Positions 1 to 5,558 of a DNA stretch of 5,558 bases are shown in pieces. Position numbers and translations under genes: made by a program. A model generated the notes under the pieces. It saw only the letters and a list, made by a program, of their open reading frames with translations. It made no database searches and was not told the origin of the DNA. The DNA comes from Armatimonadota bacterium (GTDB taxonomy: Bacteria > Armatimonadota > Zipacnadia > Zipacnadales > UBA11051): contig DPJP01000093.1 of the NCBI GenBank assembly GCA_003542955.1, positions 1-5,558 on the forward strand, read 5' to 3'. Within the stretch, counting starts at the first letter, position 1, and every line of letters begins with the position of its first letter.

Positions 1-62
1 AACCAACCGAGCGGTCAGGGACCATTGGCGGGTATGGCAGGTGTGGCGTTGTGAGCGCCCGG
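1..62. other. Non-coding end of the window downstream of the last gene
   Basis: These 62 bases follow the TGA of the last propeller gene. A 4-base-pair GGCG/CGCC inverted repeat with a 7-base loop lies just after the stop but lacks a T-tract, so it is not a convincing terminator. An ATG at 25-23 on the minus strand has no ribosome site. I see nothing else here and cannot say whether the operon continues. Confidence 0.5.
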
Positions 63-1337
63 TCAGTCACCCGTTGCAGAAGGCAAACCACTCACATCAT
101 AGATGCGGAGGCGGTTGCCCTGCCAGACGCCAAAGCGGGAACCGTTCGGGCTGATTGCCAGACCGGCGGAGAGGCGGCCCTCATCGTCTCGCTCGAGCGT
201 GTCAGTCCAGAGGAGGGCGCCGTCGGCGCGGAAGACCAGGGCGCGCGAGGGAGGCCGGGCTGCACCGACAGCCGACGCCACCGGGTGCACAAGGCAGCCG
301 AGAGTCCCGCCACCGCCGGCGATGTCCGAGGCGTTGGCCCGGCCCTCATCCGTCACGGAGTACTCCCACAGCCGTCCGCCTGTCATGGCATCGGCGAGGG
401 CAACGCCGCTGCCGGTGACTCCGAAGAGGGCGTCGCCGCCCCGGGCAAAGCATACCGGGTTCATCAAAGCGGCCTGGGTGCTGACGTCTCCGGTCCGCGC
501 GTCGACTACCCAGACGCGCCCCTCTAGCTGGCGTTGGGCCCGGGTGAGAGCACGCCCAAGCGGCACCATGGCGCACGCCACACGCTTGCCGTCTGCTGAT
601 GCCGTCACAGTGCATGGCTGCAACTCGCCGCAGGGCAGTGACCAGAGCGATGCGCCCGCAACGTCGTAGGCAGTGATGACCGACTCGCCGTCGGCAACGT
701 CATGCGCCACGACGAACACACCATCGGCGGCCGCAACGGAGGTGCTCCCGGGAGTGGCCCCCGTCGGCAGTGGCTTTGCTTCGCCGGTTGCAGCGTCGAT
801 GAGCAGCAGCGACTGCTGCCACTCATCCATATTGCGTCTTGCGCAGTACCATATCGCGTGGCCCGTGTCGGTGAGCGCCAGCCTCGAGATGGGCTGGGCC
901 ATCCGCCCCGGTTTCTCAAGCTCCCCGAGCGGTGCCGTGATGGTGTGCGTCAGCTCTCCGCCCGTGGCGCGGATGCACAGTTGCGGAGCTTCCCCCATTC
1001 CGGCAATCGGCACCCAGCCGACGTACACACCGCCGGGCGAGAGCGTAATCCACTTGCCGCGTGCCCGGAACAGCGTGGACGCCTGGTCAGCCGACAGAGC
1101 AACGACATCGAGCCCGGCGACGGCGATGCCGAAGCCTTGCGCGCCTGCGTCCGTGATGACGGCGCCAGTGATCGGCGCCGCAAGGACTGCTTCATGGTAG
1201 GGAGCGGATGCTTCCTCGGCCCATACGCAGTGAGGGTATGCCGCAAGGAGCAGGGATGCAACGGAGATTGCTCGCCCTACCCAATGGGCGAGTTGCCGGC
1301 ATTTCTGCCGTTGACATCGTCTCTTCACTCGTGGCAT
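63..1337 (-). CDS. Secreted beta-propeller protein, apparent paralogue of the product of 2902-4155
   Basis: A 424-residue protein ending at TGA 65-63. The N-terminus is a long signal sequence: a very basic n-region (residues 1-22, eight Arg/Lys), a hydrophobic stretch about 23-35, and likely cleavage after VWA at residue 40. Blade-like repeats are LLLIDAATGEAKPL (177-190), VITAYDVAGASLWSL (220-234), RVWVVDARTGDVSTQ (274-288), GVALADAMTGGRLWEYSV (311-328), ALVFRADGALLWTDTL (366-381) and LRIYDVSG (410-417). This is typical of PQQ-like or WD40-like propellers; no enzyme motif is visible. Blade order and spacing match the propeller encoded at 2902-4155, and LSPGGVYVGWVPIAGMG (99-115) corresponds to FSANGEYVAVVKPYRGMG there. 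The frame stays open upstream to 1517, but ATG 1337 has GGAGGA six bases away and begins the signal peptide, while the extension would overlap the peptidase gene. The gap to that gene, 50 bases, is the largest in the run, and the ribosome site lies in a possible hairpin. Confidence 0.88.
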   Translation of the reverse strand: MPRVKRRCQRQKCRQLAHWVGRAISVASLLLAAYPHCVWAEEASAPYHEAVLAAPITGAVITDAGAQGFGIAVAGLDVVALSADQASTLFRARGKWITLSPGGVYVGWVPIAGMGEAPQLCIRATGGELTHTITAPLGELEKPGRMAQPISRLALTDTGHAIWYCARRNMDEWQQSLLLIDAATGEAKPLPTGATPGSTSVAAADGVFVVAHDVADGESVITAYDVAGASLWSLPCGELQPCTVTASADGKRVACAMVPLGRALTRAQRQLEGRVWVVDARTGDVSTQAALMNPVCFARGGDALFGVTGSGVALADAMTGGRLWEYSVTDEGRANASDIAGGGGTLGCLVHPVASAVGAARPPSRALVFRADGALLWTDTLERDDEGRLSAGLAISPNGSRFGVWQGNRLRIYDVSGLPSATGD

Positions 1338-1351
1338 CTCGGTCCTCCGAG
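1338..1351 (-). promoter_or_regulatory. Possible hairpin covering the ribosome site of the second propeller gene
   Basis: On the minus strand the 14 bases directly before ATG 1337 read CTCGGAGGACCGAG: a perfect 5-base-pair stem (CTCGG/CCGAG) around the loop AGGA. The Shine-Dalgarno bases fall in the stem and loop. If it forms in the mRNA it could lower initiation or make it depend on ribosomes arriving from the peptidase gene. The inverted repeat is certain from the sequence; the function is inference and could be chance. Confidence 0.4.
1343..1348 (-). promoter_or_regulatory. Ribosome binding site of the second propeller gene (start 1337)
   Basis: GGAGGA on the minus strand, with its GGAGG core six bases before ATG 1337. 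It selects this start over the open frame that runs back to 1517. It lies within the small inverted repeat at 1338-1351. Confidence 0.78.
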
Positions 1352-1387
1352 CGCAATGGCCTGGTATCAGTGGGCACGAGCCCGGCA

Positions 1388-2878
1388 TTACTGCCCGCGC
1401 ACGGGCTGCTCCTTCTGTCCCCGGTCGACCTTGACGCCGACGCTCGCCGAGGCTGATCCTCCTCCGTAGTCGGCAACAGACACGGTGACCGTGTACTCGC
1501 CCTGAGGGACCAGCCATTTGTCGTTCGCATCCTTCTGGCCGGTGGGCCAGCAGTTCTCAGTGACATTGGCGAGTTCGTCGTAGTCTGTGCTGCCGTCGCA
1601 GTTGGTGAAGATGACGAAGTGCCGTTGGTAAGGTTGGGAGCCTTCTGCGAAGAGAAGGCCTGCCGGCTCCTCCCGGTCATACCAATCGGGGAGCGAATCC
1701 ATCTGATAGGTCACTCCGCCGAAGGAGTACTCCGCACCGTCGGTGATCCAGAAGCCCGCCGCGTAGGGGAGCATCGGTAGTCGGTCAGTCACTGGGTTCA
1801 GGAATGCGCCGCCGGAGAGCGAAGCGACTGATGCGACGATGTCGCAGTCGGGAGCGTCTTCGCCGCAGATGATGTACGCGCCATCCTCGTCCGGCTTCAG
1901 GTGCTTGTGCCAGACGAGAGGAGCAGTGTCGCCGTCAGCGAACAGCATGATGAGTGGGAGATCGGATACGTACGGGATGGTCTCCTGGATGATCTGCGGC
2001 TGCCCGCTCTGGTACTGCACCGGTGGAGTGAGGAGCTTCAGCGGATTGACGTGGATGTGGACACTGGGGTCCACTACCCTTTTCCGGACCGAGAAGTGGA
2101 CGTGGGGATAGGTGGGGTAAGGCACCAGGCGGCTGATGAGCCGTCCGGGCTCAACGGCGGCCCAATTGCCTGGCTGCTGCCCATCGCTTGTGTCCCAGTA
2201 GCTGTGGAGACACTCTACGTTCTTGTGCCCTGGGTACTCCTGCGCATCGAGCCAGATGGTGACATCCGAGACGTCCCCGCTTTCGCGGTAGACGGCCTTT
2301 CCCGCAATCGTCGCAATGCACGCGGTTCCAACGTACCCGGGTACGTCAACGCCATCGTGGAACCAGCCGATGACCGCCATTTCCCCGAGGTTGTTAGTCA
2401 TGCCTTGGGGTGCCGGATGGTAGCCGATGACGCCGTCGGCGCCGGCGGTGATGCACTCCACTTCAGCGTACCCTTGGCCCAGTTCGATGTCATTCGCTGT
2501 AACGTCGTCGCCAACCAGGGAGGTCTCTCGGATGCCATTCGCGCCGGTGTTGATGGTGTCTCCCACGACCTGGTCGTCGCCGCTTGGCTGGCTGTCCAGA
2601 ACTCCATTGGCACCAGGTTCAATGCAGACGACGTATGGCGCTCCGCACCCGAGCTCTATCAACTGCACGTCGTCGCTGCGCGGGTCAATCAGGGCGTCAC
2701 ATACGCCGTTCTCACCGGTGTGGATCGTCAACCCGTCCGGGCAGAACTGGTCATCGGGCATGCAGCGTACAACCGACAGCGGCCACAGCAGGCTGGGGTC
2801 ATCTGCTTGAGCAGCGGCGACGAGCCAAACCGCCATCAGGCTGGATACTGCTGCTGCAAGAGCAATCCTCTGAAGCAT
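1388..2878 (-). CDS. Secreted M23-family (LytM-like) metallopeptidase with N-terminal repeats and C-terminal Ig-like region
   Basis: A 496-residue protein. A signal peptide covers 1-25, with likely cleavage after AAAQA. Residues 52-165 hold two copies of a 57-residue repeat with GxNG and DD motifs. Residues about 168-283 read as an M23 zinc peptidase: HDGVD (H174, D178) is the first HxxxD zinc motif, GTACIATIAGKAV follows as in the family's GTPV-A---G-V strand, H225 in CLHSYW sits where the usual Y-A-H-L histidine lies, and PHVHF (H259, H261) is the HxH motif. VNPLKLL ends the domain in the normal way. All expected motif residues are present, so activity is plausible. M23 enzymes usually cut peptidoglycan cross-bridges or glycine-rich peptides; the substrate here is unknown. 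The rest is beta-rich, ending in an Ig-like stretch (GEYTVTVSVAD, 460-470). The protein has 12 cysteines, unusual for a bacterial protein but compatible with export. ATG 2878 is supported by a good Shine-Dalgarno sequence and the signal peptide. It lies between two propeller genes. Confidence 0.9.
   Translation of the reverse strand: MLQRIALAAAVSSLMAVWLVAAAQADDPSLLWPLSVVRCMPDDQFCPDGLTIHTGENGVCDALIDPRSDDVQLIELGCGAPYVVCIEPGANGVLDSQPSGDDQVVGDTINTGANGIRETSLVGDDVTANDIELGQGYAEVECITAGADGVIGYHPAPQGMTNNLGEMAVIGWFHDGVDVPGYVGTACIATIAGKAVYRESGDVSDVTIWLDAQEYPGHKNVECLHSYWDTSDGQQPGNWAAVEPGRLISRLVPYPTYPHVHFSVRKRVVDPSVHIHVNPLKLLTPPVQYQSGQPQIIQETIPYVSDLPLIMLFADGDTAPLVWHKHLKPDEDGAYIICGEDAPDCDIVASVASLSGGAFLNPVTDRLPMLPYAAGFWITDGAEYSFGGVTYQMDSLPDWYDREEPAGLLFAEGSQPYQRHFVIFTNCDGSTDYDELANVTENCWPTGQKDANDKWLVPQGEYTVTVSVADYGGGSASASVGVKVDRGQKEQPVRGQ
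2384..2725 (-). repeat. Two tandem 57-residue coding repeats (171 bases each) in the peptidase gene
   Basis: Copy 1 (2725-2555, residues 52-108) and copy 2 (2554-2384, residues 109-165) share landmarks exactly 57 residues apart: IHTGENGV at 52-59 and INTGANGI at 109-116; LGCG at 76-79 and LGQG at 133-136; CIEPGANGV at 85-93 and CITAGADGV at 142-150. Asp-Asp pairs occur at 69-70, 101-102 and 124-125. Each unit splits into parts of 34 and 23 residues, both starting with GxNG/GxDG. The pattern of Asn-Gly turns and Asp pairs could bind calcium, but no named calcium motif is met. I know of no firm family name for it. Confidence 0.75.
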
Positions 2879-2887
2879 GCGAAGCAC

Positions 2888-2893
2888 CCTCCT
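2888..2893 (-). promoter_or_regulatory. Ribosome binding site of the M23 peptidase gene (start 2878)
   Basis: AGGAGG on the minus strand, 9 bases before ATG 2878, inside the 23-base gap that follows the TAG of the propeller gene. It decides the start: the frame is open further upstream to 3169, but that extension would overlap the propeller gene and lacks a signal peptide at its front. Confidence 0.8.
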
Positions 2894-2901
2894 TCGTGTC
2901 C

Positions 2902-4155
2902 CTACTCGGCGGGGATGTCGTCGGCGACATGGAACAGCACGACGCCAAGCAGTTGTAGCGGCTCCAACGGGCTTGATGTAGTCTTTGCCACGCCGAGCGT
3001 GCGCCCATCCGGGGACAGGTAGTTCTTGGCGTAACCGAGCTTGATGCTCGTCGACCAGATGCGATTGCCTGAAGCATCGAAGATGGACGTGCCGAGACCG
3101 GCCCCAAGGGGAGCCACAAGGCGCGGTGGGTCGTCCGAGGCGTCCGAGGCGTCGCCCTTGGAGACCCATACCCTCCTGCCGTCAGGCATGATGTCCTTGA
3201 AGTACAACAGTTCGCCGCTCCGCCAGTCGATCAGGCCCACACCGCCCCGGGTTCCGAAGCAGATCGCGTATCCACCGCCGGTCGAGAACCGAGACGGGAA
3301 GTGGATGTCCTGCTGGTCCCAGAGCGTCTGCGTCCGCTCGCCGGTCTCCAGGTTGACGAGCCACGCGCTTGTGTTGCGTTTCTCGACGCTGTCGCCATGG
3401 TTCCCGACCACCACGTAGATGCCACGACCCAGTGGGTCCAGCCCCGTGGAGCTGATCGCACGTGCGGGGCCGCCCTCTGGCAGCGTGTGTCGCCAGAGCA
3501 CTCTACCAGTGTGCTCCATGGCCACGATCTGCGTTCTGGAGTGCCCAAGGAGGAACTGCGGGCTCTCATGCAGGTATATCCAGCAGCCATCGAAAGCCAG
3601 CCCCGGCGGATCAAAGACCTCCTCGACACGTTCCACGCATTGCCCTGCCAGGTCGTATATCTCCAGAATGGGGATCAGGTGGATGGGTGTCACCTGGCCG
3701 ATGGTGTAGCCGTCGTTCCTGACCCACACGCGGCATGGCCCTTTCTCCATCTCCCAGAGCACCTCACCGCTGGTGCGCATCACCCTGATGTGATCAGACG
3801 TCGGAGATCTCCCCATGCCGCGGTACGGCTTGACCACCGCCACATACTCGCCGTTGGCGGAGAAGACTTCATCGCGCTCGGGGTCCTCCGGGAAGAGGCG
3901 GAAGCCGCCTTCAGGGGCGGGTAACACCCACTGTCCTTCCATGACGAACGGCTCGCGCGGCAGGAAGGGCTTGACGGTGCCGTAGTGCTCGCGGAGCTGC
4001 TCGAGCGTGCCCACCGACATGAACGGCACATGCGGGCCACTTTGCAGTTGGACGGTCTCACCTCCAAGCGTGACCTCAGTTGTAGCCGCATGCGCACCTC
4101 TCAGCCAGAGCATGGCCGAGGCAAGAAGACACAGCGTGAAGCTTGCGCGTCGCAT
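2902..4155 (-). CDS. Secreted beta-propeller protein (PQQ/WD40-like repeats)
   Basis: A 417-residue protein with a Sec signal peptide: MRR, a hydrophobic core to about residue 18, and likely cleavage after GAHA at residue 23. There is no lipobox. Repeated beta strands ending in a turn plus a Trp or charged strand mark propeller blades: IRVMRTSGEVLWEM (123-136), LEIYDLAGQCVERVE (164-178), IVAMEHTGRVLWRHTL (210-225), AWLVNLETGERTQTL (264-278), GVGLIDWRSGELLYF (305-319) and TSIFDASGNRIWSTSI (356-371), with a last strand VVLFHV at 405-410. This is the usual look of PQQ-like or WD40-like propellers. No catalytic or cofactor residues are evident, so a binding or scaffolding role is inferred. ATG 4155 is chosen because it starts the signal peptide and follows Shine-Dalgarno sequence placed just after the upstream stop. 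The protein aligns by eye with the product of 63-1337 along most of its length, which suggests a paralogue. A short Asp-Ala-Ser repeat lies at 335-340. Confidence 0.9.
   Translation of the reverse strand: MRRASFTLCLLASAMLWLRGAHAATTEVTLGGETVQLQSGPHVPFMSVGTLEQLREHYGTVKPFLPREPFVMEGQWVLPAPEGGFRLFPEDPERDEVFSANGEYVAVVKPYRGMGRSPTSDHIRVMRTSGEVLWEMEKGPCRVWVRNDGYTIGQVTPIHLIPILEIYDLAGQCVERVEEVFDPPGLAFDGCWIYLHESPQFLLGHSRTQIVAMEHTGRVLWRHTLPEGGPARAISSTGLDPLGRGIYVVVGNHGDSVEKRNTSAWLVNLETGERTQTLWDQQDIHFPSRFSTGGGYAICFGTRGGVGLIDWRSGELLYFKDIMPDGRRVWVSKGDASDASDDPPRLVAPLGAGLGTSIFDASGNRIWSTSIKLGYAKNYLSPDGRTLGVAKTTSSPLEPLQLLGVVLFHVADDIPAE
3133..3153 (-). repeat. Short 9-base tandem repeat inside the first propeller gene
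   Basis: The plus-strand unit gtccgaggc occurs twice in a row (3133-3141 and 3142-3150), followed by a partial gtc. On the coding strand it gives Asp-Ala-Ser twice, residues 335-340, in an acidic stretch between two blades. It looks like a slippage duplication in a surface loop, with the frame kept. Confidence 0.7.
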
Positions 4156-4159
4156 ATCG

Positions 4160-4173
4160 CTCCTGCACCTCCT
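4160..4173 (-). promoter_or_regulatory. Ribosome binding site of the first propeller gene (start 4155)
   Basis: Read on the minus strand the sequence is AGGAGGTGCAGGAG, followed by CGAT and ATG. AGGAGGTG is a full-length match to the anti-Shine-Dalgarno sequence but is 12 bases from the start; a second AGGAG is only 4 bases away. The site begins three bases after the TAG of the upstream gene, so translation of the two genes may be coupled. Confidence 0.75.
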
Positions 4174-4176
4174 GAC

Positions 4177-5558
4177 CTACTGGTAGCTTGTGACGAAGTC
4201 GGCAATCTCCCCGAAGGGCGTGATGCGGAACTCCCAGATACCTTTGGTCTGCTGACCGTCCTGCGTCGGGTCCATGTCCCACTCGTTTGTCGCGACGTCC
4301 TGCACGTACGGGTCGGTCTCCCACAGCTCCATGATGTAGTCGATCAGGGGCAGGTCCGGATCGGGTGTCGGAGTCGTGTAGAAGATGTAGAGCCCGCCGC
4401 CCGTGGAGTCGAGCAGATCGATGTCGCTATCCCATCCGTGCTCGCCTGTGTCTGCGTAGACCTCGTAGTACGCGATCGTATCGCAGGACGCGCCTGTTGC
4501 CTGCGAGCTGACATGGAAGCTCACCGGCTCGCCGTTCTCATCCGCGATGGTCTCCTCGTTCACGCCCGTCTCGAAGGTGGTATCGGGCGAGTATCGGTCC
4601 CTGATGAAGATGCGGCATGCCCACTCCAGAAGGCCGCGCCCGCTGAGTGTGTCGGACCAGTAGGGGCGGCTCTGACCCTCGTACGTGACATCGAGGTCGT
4701 GGGTGTACGGCGCCGCCGTCGCGGTGAGAAGCTCAGCCGAGTCGTCTCTGCCGTCCCACTGATGGATGTTGAGCCCGTTGCTGGTCGACACGGGCATCTC
4801 CCTGACGATGTCGGTGGATGAGTCGGTCACGGTAATCGTCGCGTTCACCGCCCCGGGCGGCATGTACATCCGGTAGCGGATCGTGTTCAGAGACGAGCCC
4901 GGCACGATGTAATCATGCGCGCAGTCGAACTCCGCGTACGTGCAGTAGATGGTGTATGTGCCCAGGATCGGGTGCTGCGCGTTGGCATCATAACGCGTCA
5001 TGTCGGTTGCCTGCACCGTGATGCAGCCTGCCTTCGTGCCACCAACGTACATTGCCTCGGCGACACCATCCTCGTCGGTGACGCTGGATGCGGTGACAGA
5101 GCCGTAGTCGGCGGGGTCGGGGCTTGTGACGAGGTCGCCGTCTTCGTCATAGACGGAGATGATGTCCCAGGCGATGGTGTGACTCTGCACGGGGAGCCCC
5201 TCATGGGTTAGGGTGCCACTGAGTACTTGGGCCCCGCCCCGGGCGATGATTGCCGGCTCATCCGGATCGGGTGCCCATTCGGGCAGCTCCATGGCAACCG
5301 GTTGGCAAGTCAGGCCGTATGGTGGCCAGTCAAACAGCGCCTTGACGACCGATGTCCCCTCCCTGTCGGATGAGATAAGGATGCACTGAACGATTCCATC
5401 CTCGTCTGACTGGACAAGGGCAGGCTCCGGGCTCAGTCGGTCGGGGATGTTGACCCAGTCGCACGGAGGCCGTGCGAGGTAGAAGAGCACCCAGAAGCCC
5501 GGGGCCGGGTCGCCAAAGCCATCCAGTATCTCCCCCGAGATGCGCGTCCAGTGCGCCG
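4177..5558 (-). CDS. Modular Ig-like domain protein (Big_1-like and FlgD-type Ig domains), 5' end missing
   Basis: This is the C-terminal part of a larger protein. The frame stays open to the right edge, giving 459 visible residues (numbered from the edge) and a TAG stop at 4179-4177. A GTG at 5490 is only an in-frame valine: the 22 codons before it continue a protein-like sequence. Two stretches look like the ends of bacterial Ig-like (invasin/Big_1-type) domains: DEDGIVQC at 51-58, followed by DREGTSVVKA, and DEDGVAEAMY at 161-170, followed by AGCITVQATD. They lie 110 residues apart, which fits tandem domains; the second domain covers about 105-186. Residues 222-291 resemble a FlgD-type Ig-like domain, with RYRMYMPPGAVNATITV and then the hallmark WDGRDDS at 267-273. 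Residues 320-459 form an acidic, aromatic-rich tail that I do not recognise. Such Ig modules usually act as extracellular spacers or adhesive parts; that role here is inferred. It is the first visible gene of the run, ending 21 bases before the next start. Confidence 0.85.
   Translation of the reverse strand, partial: AHWTRISGEILDGFGDPAPGFWVLFYLARPPCDWVNIPDRLSPEPALVQSDEDGIVQCILISSDREGTSVVKALFDWPPYGLTCQPVAMELPEWAPDPDEPAIIARGGAQVLSGTLTHEGLPVQSHTIAWDIISVYDEDGDLVTSPDPADYGSVTASSVTDEDGVAEAMYVGGTKAGCITVQATDMTRYDANAQHPILGTYTIYCTYAEFDCAHDYIVPGSSLNTIRYRMYMPPGAVNATITVTDSSTDIVREMPVSTSNGLNIHQWDGRDDSAELLTATAAPYTHDLDVTYEGQSRPYWSDTLSGRGLLEWACRIFIRDRYSPDTTFETGVNEETIADENGEPVSFHVSSQATGASCDTIAYYEVYADTGEHGWDSDIDLLDSTGGGLYIFYTTPTPDPDLPLIDYIMELWETDPYVQDVATNEWDMDPTQDGQQTKGIWEFRITPFGEIADFVTSYQ

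Noticed and set aside
1..25. Start of a fifth minus-strand gene at ATG 25-23
   Set aside because: Only eight codons are visible and no ribosome site precedes the ATG; it cannot be told from chance.
47..62. Intrinsic terminator after the last gene
   Set aside because: Only a 4-base-pair GGCG/CGCC inverted repeat with a 7-base loop is found, and no T-tract follows on the minus strand.
1299..1337. Twin-arginine (Tat) signal in the second propeller, suggested by KRR at residues 5-7
   Set aside because: The residues after the Arg pair (Cys-Gln-Arg) do not match the S-R-R-x-F-L-K pattern, and the pair lies far from the hydrophobic core.
51..1469. Long plus-strand open frames (for example 51-527, 103-669, 702-1469) opposite the second propeller gene
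   Set aside because: They are shadow frames of the minus-strand gene, with low-complexity Arg/Ala/Pro-rich translations or mirror register and no supporting start signals.
1338..1517. N-terminal extension of the second propeller to an ATG at 1517
   Set aside because: The extra 60 residues are Arg-rich, overlap the peptidase gene, and would bury the signal peptide. ATG 1337 has a ribosome site.
1901..3022. A 373-codon open frame on the plus strand opposite the peptidase gene
   Set aside because: Its codons are the exact mirror triplets of the minus-strand gene's frame, a common artefact in high-GC coding DNA. The minus frame has a signal peptide, M23 motifs and a ribosome site; the plus frame has none and crosses a gene junction.
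2879..3169. N-terminal extension of the peptidase to an upstream start at 3169
   Set aside because: The 97 extra residues overlap the first propeller gene in another frame and are Arg-rich. ATG 2878 has AGGAGG 9 bases upstream and begins a clean signal peptide.
3985..4821. A 278-codon plus-strand open frame over the junction of the Ig-domain and first propeller genes
   Set aside because: It is in mirror register with both minus-strand genes and shows no recognisable domain; the minus-strand reading explains the DNA better.
5488..5490. GTG as the start codon of the Ig-domain gene
   Set aside because: The frame is open and protein-like for 22 more codons up to the edge, no Shine-Dalgarno sequence precedes the GTG, and the first visible Ig domain would be cut.

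Overview
The window is a high-GC bacterial segment in which essentially all sequence is coding on the minus strand. Four genes follow one another in the same direction with gaps of only 21, 23 and 50 bases, so they look like one transcription unit read from the right edge to the left edge. The first gene is cut by the right edge of the window, so no promoter is visible. The last gene ends 62 bases before the left edge, and no convincing terminator is seen.

In transcription order the layout is as follows. (1) 5558-4177 is the C-terminal 459 residues of a modular protein with two bacterial Ig-like (invasin/Big_1-type) repeats, a FlgD-type Ig-like domain and an unrecognised tail. (2) 4155-2902 is a 417-residue protein with a signal peptide and six or more PQQ/WD40-like beta-propeller blades. 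(3) 2878-1388 is a 496-residue protein with a signal peptide, two copies of a 57-residue Asn-Gly/Asp-Asp repeat, an M23 (LytM-type) metallopeptidase domain with all motif residues present, and a C-terminal beta-rich/Ig-like region. (4) 1337-63 is a 424-residue protein with a signal peptide and a second beta-propeller.

Genes 2 and 4 of this order appear to be diverged paralogues: their blades occur in the same order at nearly the same spacing, and a segment near residue 100 can be aligned by eye. The cassette is therefore propeller - peptidase - propeller, preceded by an Ig-domain protein. Three of the four products have clear export signals; the start of the fourth is outside the window. The likely site of action is the periplasm, cell surface or outside the cell. 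A plausible but unproven reading is an envelope or extracellular assembly in which propellers and Ig domains are binding or scaffolding parts and the M23 protein acts on peptidoglycan or a peptide.

The organism cannot be named. High GC, long secreted multi-domain proteins and FlgD-type Ig domains are seen in several environmental phyla (for example Armatimonadota, Planctomycetota and related uncultured groups), but this is a weak inference. There are no RNA genes, mobile elements, CRISPR arrays or housekeeping genes to help. Long open frames on the plus strand are mirror-frame shadows of the minus-strand genes.
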